From Mariprofundus sp. (GTDB lineage: Bacteria; Pseudomonadota; Zetaproteobacteria; Mariprofundales; Mariprofundaceae): a stretch of 11,313 nt of DNA. This document shows, piece after piece, positions 7,131-11,313 of this stretch. Made by a program: the position numbers and the translations under genes. The stretch spans positions 1 to 11,313 of the forward strand of contig JAJFLF010000342.1 in assembly GCA_021772845.1 (NCBI GenBank), read 5' to 3'. The first letter of the stretch is position 1, and each line of letters begins with the position of its first letter. A model generated the notes under the pieces. It made no database searches. It saw nothing but the letters and a program-made list of their open reading frames with translations, and had not been told where the DNA came from.

Positions 7131-7901
7131 ATGAGATTCTTCTGTTGCCTGATCGTTTTGCTGTTGGCCGCTAGTCCGGCCATGGCTGCTGAGGTGGCTG
7201 CTGAATCTGATGTTCGGGATCGTGCCTCACGTATTCTCAATACCGTTGACGATCTGTGGCGTGGTTCATCTTCCTATGCCGTAGTTACCATGAAGGTGAA
7301 AACGGAACACTATACCCGTTCGATGCGTATGGAGGGGTGGTCGAAAGGCAAAGAGAAAACCCTGTTTCGTGTGTTGGAGCCGCTGCGTGAAAAGGGCACA
7401 ATGACCTTGAAATCAGATAACCATATTTACACCTATCTACCCAAGACTGATCGTACGATCCGGCTGACCAGTGGCATGATGATGGGCTCCTGGATGGGTA
7501 GTCATCTGACCAATGATGATCTGGTCAAAGAAGCGCGTCTGGAAGATGATTATGACGCCATCATTAGTTTTGAGGGGATGCGTGATGGGCGTGAGATTAT
7601 CGAATTCTCTCTGACCCCAAAGCCCGATGCACCCGTAGTATGGGGCAAACTTTTGTTGGTGGTTCTGGCCGATAGTTTTACACCGCTGCTAGAGCGTTAT
7701 TATGATGAAGATATGGTTCTGGCGCGCACCTTTACCTTTAGTGATATGAAGCTGCTAGGTGGCAAAATGCGCCCGGCAGTCTTAAGGGTAGTGCCGGCCG
7801 ATGAGCCGGATGAATACACCGAGTTTATCTATGAGCAGCTTGAACTGAATATTCCTGTTCGTGATGTCATGTTCACAAAATCAAGTCTGAAGCACCGATA
7901 G
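7131..7901 (+). CDS. LolA-like outer-membrane lipoprotein-sorting family protein (periplasmic)
   Basis: Predicted periplasmic carrier of 256 residues from the LolA-like superfamily (PF17131 type, 'outer membrane lipoprotein-sorting protein'). A signal peptide covers about 1-19 (R2, hydrophobic F3-A14, S-P-A-M-A-A cleavage region). Its cysteines C5 and C6 are not in a lipobox, so it should be released as a soluble protein. The mature part is beta-rich with the family motif M-G-S-W-M-G-S-H-L-T-N-D-D-L-V (118-132) and strands such as K-T-L-F-R-V-L-E-P and H-I-Y-T-Y-L-P-K. Such proteins have a hydrophobic cavity that binds lipid or acyl chains. It is the first gene of a four-gene operon, 30 bp before the first permease, so it is probably the periplasmic partner of that transporter. 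No clear Shine-Dalgarno precedes the ATG; the start is chosen because it gives a complete signal peptide. Confidence 0.88.
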   Translation: MRFFCCLIVLLLAASPAMAAEVAAESDVRDRASRILNTVDDLWRGSSSYAVVTMKVKTEHYTRSMRMEGWSKGKEKTLFRVLEPLREKGTMTLKSDNHIYTYLPKTDRTIRLTSGMMMGSWMGSHLTNDDLVKEARLEDDYDAIISFEGMRDGREIIEFSLTPKPDAPVVWGKLLLVVLADSFTPLLERYYDEDMVLARTFTFSDMKLLGGKMRPAVLRVVPADEPDEYTEFIYEQLELNIPVRDVMFTKSSLKHR

Positions 7902-7931
7902 TTTACGCAGAAATGGAATCCACGCGCTGAT

Positions 7932-9152
7932 ATGAGAATCCTTACGCTGGCATCACGAAATGTACGCAGAAGTTGGCAGCGTTCGTTGGTGACCATGCTG
8001 GCGATGGCTTTTGCCTGTTTCATTATGATTTTCTTCGCCTCCCTGATGGAAGGCATGATGCAGGGCAGCGAGCGCAGTGTGGTGGTCATGAATATGGGTG
8101 ATATTCAGATCCATGCGCAGGGTTATCGTGATGATCCAGATCTATATACGCGTATTGAAAGCCCTGAGAAGCTGGTGGAAGAGATAGAGCAGCAGGGTTT
8201 TAGCGCGGCCCATCGCCTGTATGCTTACGGACTGCTGGCTGCCAATATGGCATCAAGCGGAGTTCAGTTGCGTGGCATTGATCTTGAGCAGGAGATGCAG
8301 GTCACTGAGCTCTATAAACATGTCAGCTATGGAGAATGGCTGGATGAAGATGATGCACAGGGTGTGGTACTGGGTAAAAAGATTGCGGCCACGCTTGGTG
8401 TCGAGCTCGGTGATGAGCTGGTATTTGTCGGACAAAGTGCCGATGGATATATGGCCAATGATCTCTACAGGGTACGCGGCATCCTTAAATCGGTATCCGA
8501 CGGTATCGATCGCATGGGCATGTTCATGCCGATGCAGACACTCAGAGAGCTGATGGTTATCCCGCAAGGCGCACATGAGATTGTGCTGGTGCGCTCAGAT
8601 CGTACAACAGACCTTGAACTGGAAACAGCCAAGGTTGCAGAACTGGCGCAGGGGCTTGAAGTCAAAAACTGGAAGCAGTTGATGCCTGTGGTTGCCCGTA
8701 TGATTGAAACAGCTGATGTGCAGATCATGATTATGCTGGTGATCTTCTATATTGCTGTGGCAACGGTGGTGCTGAATGCGATGCTGATGAATGTCTTCGA
8801 ACGCATTCATGAATTCGGTATTATGAAAGCACTCGGTGTCTCTCCATGGCAGCTGGTGGGGCTGGTCTTTGCCGAGACCTTGATCATGACCCTGATTGCG
8901 GCAACTGCTGGCCTTGTCAGCGGCTGGTGGATTTCTGATTATTATCAGATGCATGGTATTGATATGTCGGGGCTTGCCGGCTCCATCACGTATGGAGGTA
9001 TTGCCTTTGATCCGGTCTGGTACTGCGCCATCACAAACAAAGCGCTGTTTTATCCGGTTGGCTTCCTGCTGCTGGTTGCAGCGATTGCTGTGATCTATCC
9101 GGCTGCCAAAGCGGCAATGCTCAGTCCGGTTAAAGCGATCTACTTCCGATGA
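7932..9152 (+). CDS. FtsX/MacB-type ABC transporter permease, first subunit
   Basis: Inner-membrane permease of 406 residues with the four-helix type VII ABC (LolC/LolE/MacB-like) layout. A cytosolic start L-A-S-R-N-V-R-R-S is followed by TM1 (about 18-38), a periplasmic MacB_PCD-like domain (about 45-262), TM2 (265-287), TM3 (308-332) and TM4 (371-394). The cytosolic loop E-R-I-H-E-F-G-I-M-K-A-L-G-V-S (290-304) is the conserved ATPase-coupling region. The C-terminal P-V-K-A-I-Y motif also fits. There is no fused ATPase domain. It is 30 bp after the LolA-like gene and 13 bp before the second permease. No strong ribosome binding site is visible, so translation may depend on coupling to the preceding gene. 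It likely forms a heterodimer with the next gene product; the substrate is unknown. Confidence 0.92.
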   Translation: MRILTLASRNVRRSWQRSLVTMLAMAFACFIMIFFASLMEGMMQGSERSVVVMNMGDIQIHAQGYRDDPDLYTRIESPEKLVEEIEQQGFSAAHRLYAYGLLAANMASSGVQLRGIDLEQEMQVTELYKHVSYGEWLDEDDAQGVVLGKKIAATLGVELGDELVFVGQSADGYMANDLYRVRGILKSVSDGIDRMGMFMPMQTLRELMVIPQGAHEIVLVRSDRTTDLELETAKVAELAQGLEVKNWKQLMPVVARMIETADVQIMIMLVIFYIAVATVVLNAMLMNVFERIHEFGIMKALGVSPWQLVGLVFAETLIMTLIAATAGLVSGWWISDYYQMHGIDMSGLAGSITYGGIAFDPVWYCAITNKALFYPVGFLLLVAAIAVIYPAAKAAMLSPVKAIYFR

Positions 9153-9165
9153 TGCGGGATAATCT

Positions 9166-10404
9166 ATGAAACTAAACCAGCTGGCATGGCGCAATATCTG
9201 GCGCAGAAAGCGGCGTACGCTGATTACCGCATTCTCTATCGGCTTCGGTGTGTTTCTCTCTGTAACATTTACCGGCTCCGGTGATTATACCTATACGAAT
9301 ATGATCGATATGGGGGCCAGTATGGGCATGGGTCATGTGACGGTGCAGCCGGTCGGTTATCACCTTAAACCGACACTGGATAAACGTGTAAAAGATTCCG
9401 CAACGCTGCATCAAGAGATTATGGCACTGCCCGGTGTTGCTGGTGCGACTGTGCGCATCACCGGCCAGGCGATGTTTGCCAGTGCACGCAAAAGTGTTGG
9501 TGGTGCGTTTATTGCAGTTGATCCCGCTTTTGAGACCAAGGATAATAACCTGCTGCTTGCTTCCATGATTGAGGGCTCGTTGTTCACCGAGAAAGCAGGG
9601 CGTGGCATTGTCATCGGTAGCAAGCTGGCCAAAAAATTGAAGGTGAGAATTGGCAAGAAGATTGTCTATACCACTACCGATGCGCATGGTGAGATTGTCA
9701 GCAATATTGCACGCATTAGCGGCATCTTCACCACCGGCATTGATATGGTGGATGGGGTGATGGCCCTGTTACCAATAGCTTCTGTGCAGAAGACATTGAG
9801 TTATGCAGCCGATGAAGCCACGCTGATTGCTGTGGTGATCAAAGATCAGCGTCATGCCGAAGCGATGCGTGATCAGATCGCCATACTGCCTGGGGCCAAA
9901 CATGTTGATGTGTTAACCTGGAAAAAATCACAGCCTGATCTGGCCGGTGTGATCGCGTTTGATAAAGCCGGTAATTATATCAGTCAGCTGCTGGTCGGCA
10001 TGCTAATTGCGGTGGGCATACTCAATACCATGCTGATGAGTGTGTTAGAGCGCACTCGCGAGTTCGGTGTGATGATGGCAGTGGGTATGTCACCTAAAGT
10101 ACTGTTTAAGTTGGTGATGGTGGAGTCATTCTGGTTGACGGTTGTAGGATTGATATTGGGCATTGTGATCACCGCCCCATGGTATTATTTCCTTTATAAT
10201 ACAGGCATCGATTTCTCCGGCGCTTTCGGTTCTGATTTCAGTTACGGTGGTGTGCTGGTTGATCCGGTATTTAAAGCGAGACTGTTCAAAGAGAGTGTGA
10301 TGGCGATTCTGGGTGGTCTGTTTACGCTGGCACTGCTGGCAGGTCTCTATCCGGCCTGGCGGGCAGGGCGCATACCACCTGTAGAGAGTCTGAAAACGAT
10401 ATGA
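9166..10404 (+). CDS. FtsX/MacB-type ABC transporter permease, second subunit
   Basis: Second permease, 412 residues, same architecture: basic start L-A-W-R-N-I-W-R-R-K-R-R-T (6-18), TM1 (about 18-36), large periplasmic domain (about 40-270), TM2 (272-292), TM3 (314-340) and TM4 (376-396). The coupling loop E-R-T-R-E-F-G-V-M-M-A-V-G-M-S (295-309) aligns with that of the first permease, as does the pre-TM4 segment F-S-Y-G-G-V. The two proteins are plainly related but divergent, as with LolC and LolE, so an ancient duplication giving a heterodimer is likely. The 13-bp gap upstream and 10-bp gap downstream indicate one transcript. MacB-like efflux is the alternative to lipoprotein or lipid transfer; no TolC or periplasmic adaptor gene is nearby, which favours the LolCDE-like option. 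Confidence 0.92.
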   Translation: MKLNQLAWRNIWRRKRRTLITAFSIGFGVFLSVTFTGSGDYTYTNMIDMGASMGMGHVTVQPVGYHLKPTLDKRVKDSATLHQEIMALPGVAGATVRITGQAMFASARKSVGGAFIAVDPAFETKDNNLLLASMIEGSLFTEKAGRGIVIGSKLAKKLKVRIGKKIVYTTTDAHGEIVSNIARISGIFTTGIDMVDGVMALLPIASVQKTLSYAADEATLIAVVIKDQRHAEAMRDQIAILPGAKHVDVLTWKKSQPDLAGVIAFDKAGNYISQLLVGMLIAVGILNTMLMSVLERTREFGVMMAVGMSPKVLFKLVMVESFWLTVVGLILGIVITAPWYYFLYNTGIDFSGAFGSDFSYGGVLVDPVFKARLFKESVMAILGGLFTLALLAGLYPAWRAGRIPPVESLKTI

Positions 10405-10414
10405 GGTATAGGGG

Positions 10415-11131
10415 ATGAAGGAAAACGTGCACAGTGATGTGAAACATATTGTTCGATTAGAGCATATCGTCAAAACCTATCGTCAGGGTAAAGTGGATGT
10501 GCATGCGGTGAACGGTGTGTCGCTGGAGATTGAAAACGGTGATTTCGCGGTGCTCTGTGGTCCATCGGGATCCGGTAAAACCAGCATCCTGAATCTGATT
10601 GGCGGGCTGGATGTGCCGAGCTCAGGCAAGGTGTGGGTAGATGAGATCGACCTCTCTTCTCTGGATAACACAGCACTCTCCGAGGTACGCAAGAACCGTA
10701 TCGGTTTTGTCTTTCAGGCCTATAACCTGATTCCTGTTATGACCGCGTTTGAGAATGCCGAGTTTGTGCTGAATCTGCAGGGTGTGAGTGAAGACGAATG
10801 CAGAGAGCGGGTGATGCAGACCCTGAAGGCCGTTGGGCTTGAAGGATTGGAGCATCGCAGACCTGATGAGATGAGCGGCGGTCAGCAGCAGCGTGTGGCG
10901 ATTGCCCGCGCCATTGTGACCAAACCTGCGATTGTATTGGCCGATGAGCCGACCGCCAATGTGGACTCACACACAGCAGAAGCGCTTCTTGATCTGATGC
11001 AGAAACTGAACCGGGAGCAGGGCATCACCTTCCTCTTCTCCACCCATGATCAGCGTGTGATCGATCGGGCCAGACGCATTATTCATATCAATGACGGAAA
11101 AATATCAGCAGATGAAGGGTATCATAGTTAA
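10415..11131 (+). CDS. ABC transporter ATP-binding subunit (LolD/MacB-like)
   Basis: Cytosolic ATPase of 238 residues that should power the two permeases encoded just upstream. All catalytic elements are intact: Walker A G-P-S-G-S-G-K-T (49-56), Q-loop Q101 in F-V-F-Q-A-Y-N-L-I-P, signature M-S-G-G-Q (153-157), Walker B I-V-L-A-D-E-P-T (173-180), D-loop N-V-D-S and H-loop H211. The F-Q-A-Y-N-L-I-P stretch and overall length match the LolD/MacB/FtsE group. GAGG at 10403-10406 overlaps the stop codon of the preceding permease and is eight bases from the ATG, so the genes are translationally linked. It is the last gene of the operon; no T-tailed hairpin follows directly, only the repeat cluster. 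Confidence 0.95.
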   Translation: MKENVHSDVKHIVRLEHIVKTYRQGKVDVHAVNGVSLEIENGDFAVLCGPSGSGKTSILNLIGGLDVPSSGKVWVDEIDLSSLDNTALSEVRKNRIGFVFQAYNLIPVMTAFENAEFVLNLQGVSEDECRERVMQTLKAVGLEGLEHRRPDEMSGGQQQRVAIARAIVTKPAIVLADEPTANVDSHTAEALLDLMQKLNREQGITFLFSTHDQRVIDRARRIIHINDGKISADEGYHS

Positions 11132-11147
11132 GTTTCTACTCGTGCGT

Positions 11148-11186
11148 CATGCCCTAGGGCAGCCTTTCTGTCTGTGGCATTCACCT
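11148..11186 (+). repeat. 39-bp direct repeat, copy 1
   Basis: Matches 11253-11291 without gaps at 32 of 39 positions. The strongest shared blocks are AGGGCA and the terminal GGCATTCACCT. The period between copies is 105 bp. Confidence 0.65.
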
Positions 11187-11200
11187 CCTTCCCGCGCGTC

Positions 11201-11220
11201 ATTCCCGAGTCGTCGGGAAT
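11201..11220. repeat. 20-bp inverted repeat of dRS3-like form (ATTCCC-N8-GGGAAT)
   Basis: Perfect 8-bp arms ATTCCCGA (11201-11208) and TCGGGAAT (11213-11220) around a 4-nt loop. The ATTCCC-N8-GGGAAT form and 20-bp length are those of the neisserial dRS3 repeat. It could form a stable hairpin after the operon, but no T-run follows on either strand, so intrinsic termination is not clear. Confidence 0.6.
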
Positions 11221-11252
11221 CCACTTACGTCATCACTTTATGGATGCCCGAT

Positions 11253-11291
11253 CATACCCCAGGGCACTCTCTCTGCCTGCGGCATTCACCT
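11253..11291 (+). repeat. 39-bp direct repeat, copy 2
   Basis: Second copy of the unit at 11148-11186. The seven differences include C in place of T within the CTAGGG block, which breaks the palindrome present in copy 1. It lies just inside the right terminal inverted repeat. Confidence 0.65.
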
Positions 11292-11313
11292 TGAGCCGGG
11301 CATGACGATCTTT

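Larger units (their letters stand above)
11145..11307. repeat. intergenic repeat element with 10-bp terminal inverted repeats
   Basis: CGTCATGCCC at 11145-11154 is matched by its exact inverse GGGCATGACG at 11298-11307, bounding a 163-bp non-coding segment directly after the exporter operon. CGTCAT recurs inside at 11197-11202 and 11228-11233. The segment also holds a 39-bp direct repeat pair, a 10-bp palindrome GCCCTAGGGC (11151-11160) and a central 20-bp inverted repeat. No real protein is encoded. It resembles REP/BIME- or MITE-like dispersed repeats; whether other copies exist cannot be seen here. The window ends six bases after the element, so it may be longer. Confidence 0.6.

Noticed and set aside
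8595..9194. A 199-codon minus-strand open frame
   Set aside because: It is antisense to the first permease and runs into the second, its product is rich in His, Asn and Gln with no recognisable fold, and both permeases are intact on the plus strand.
11201..11220. Inverted repeat as the intrinsic terminator of the exporter operon
   Set aside because: The stem is strong, but no T-run follows on the plus or minus strand and its form fits a dispersed repeat better.
11091..11294. A 67-codon open frame at the end of the window
   Set aside because: It starts inside the ABC ATPase gene in another frame and then reads through the repeat cluster; its repeated C-L-W/R-H-S-P pieces come from the 39-bp direct repeats.

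Overview
The window looks like chromosomal DNA of a Gram-negative proteobacterium of intermediate G+C. The outer-membrane/periplasm logic of the last operon (a LolA-like periplasmic protein plus FtsX-type permeases) argues for a diderm. The mix of a very PAS-rich kinase, a class III cyclase and a COG3044-type ATPase would fit a Zetaproteobacterium such as Mariprofundus or an environmental gammaproteobacterium. That placement is impression only. No tRNA, rRNA, CRISPR array, transposase or phage gene was seen.

Layout. (1) 1-3521, plus strand: the 3' part of a large hybrid histidine kinase, open at the left edge, with the tail of one PAS domain, six complete PAS domains, a kinase core and a C-terminal receiver. 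(2) 3714-4616, plus: a soluble class III nucleotidyl cyclase with unusual residues at substrate-recognition and transition-state positions. (3) 4740-5213, plus: a small cytosolic protein with a galactose-binding/F5-8-type-C-like beta fold. (4) 5270-6955, minus, convergent with the previous gene: a stand-alone 'ABC-class predicted ATPase' (PF09818/COG3044). (5) A 175-bp divergent intergenic region. (6) 7131-11131, plus: a compact four-gene operon with a LolA-like secreted protein, two different FtsX/MacB-type permeases and an ABC ATPase. Its intergenic gaps are 30, 13 and 10 bp. (7) 11132-11313: a non-coding repeat cluster with 10-bp terminal inverted repeats, a 39-bp direct repeat pair and a 20-bp ATTCCC-N8-GGGAAT inverted repeat like the neisserial dRS3 element.

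How they may work together. Genes 1 and 2 are both signalling proteins on the same strand, so the cyclase could lie in the same regulatory neighbourhood as the kinase, but they are 192 bp apart and no physical link is shown. Genes in (6) form a coherent envelope ABC system resembling LolCDE plus LolA: a heterodimeric inner-membrane permease, its ATPase and a periplasmic lipid- or lipoprotein-binding partner. Its substrate cannot be told from sequence. The ATPase in (4) shares the divergent control region with that operon but has no membrane segments and is more likely a nucleic-acid-related or regulatory ATPase than part of the exporter.

The most unusual items are the cyclase active-site substitutions, the repeat element at the right edge, and the uncharacterised exporter operon with its divergent PF09818 ATPase. 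I do not see convincing evidence for a complete new defence or mobile system.
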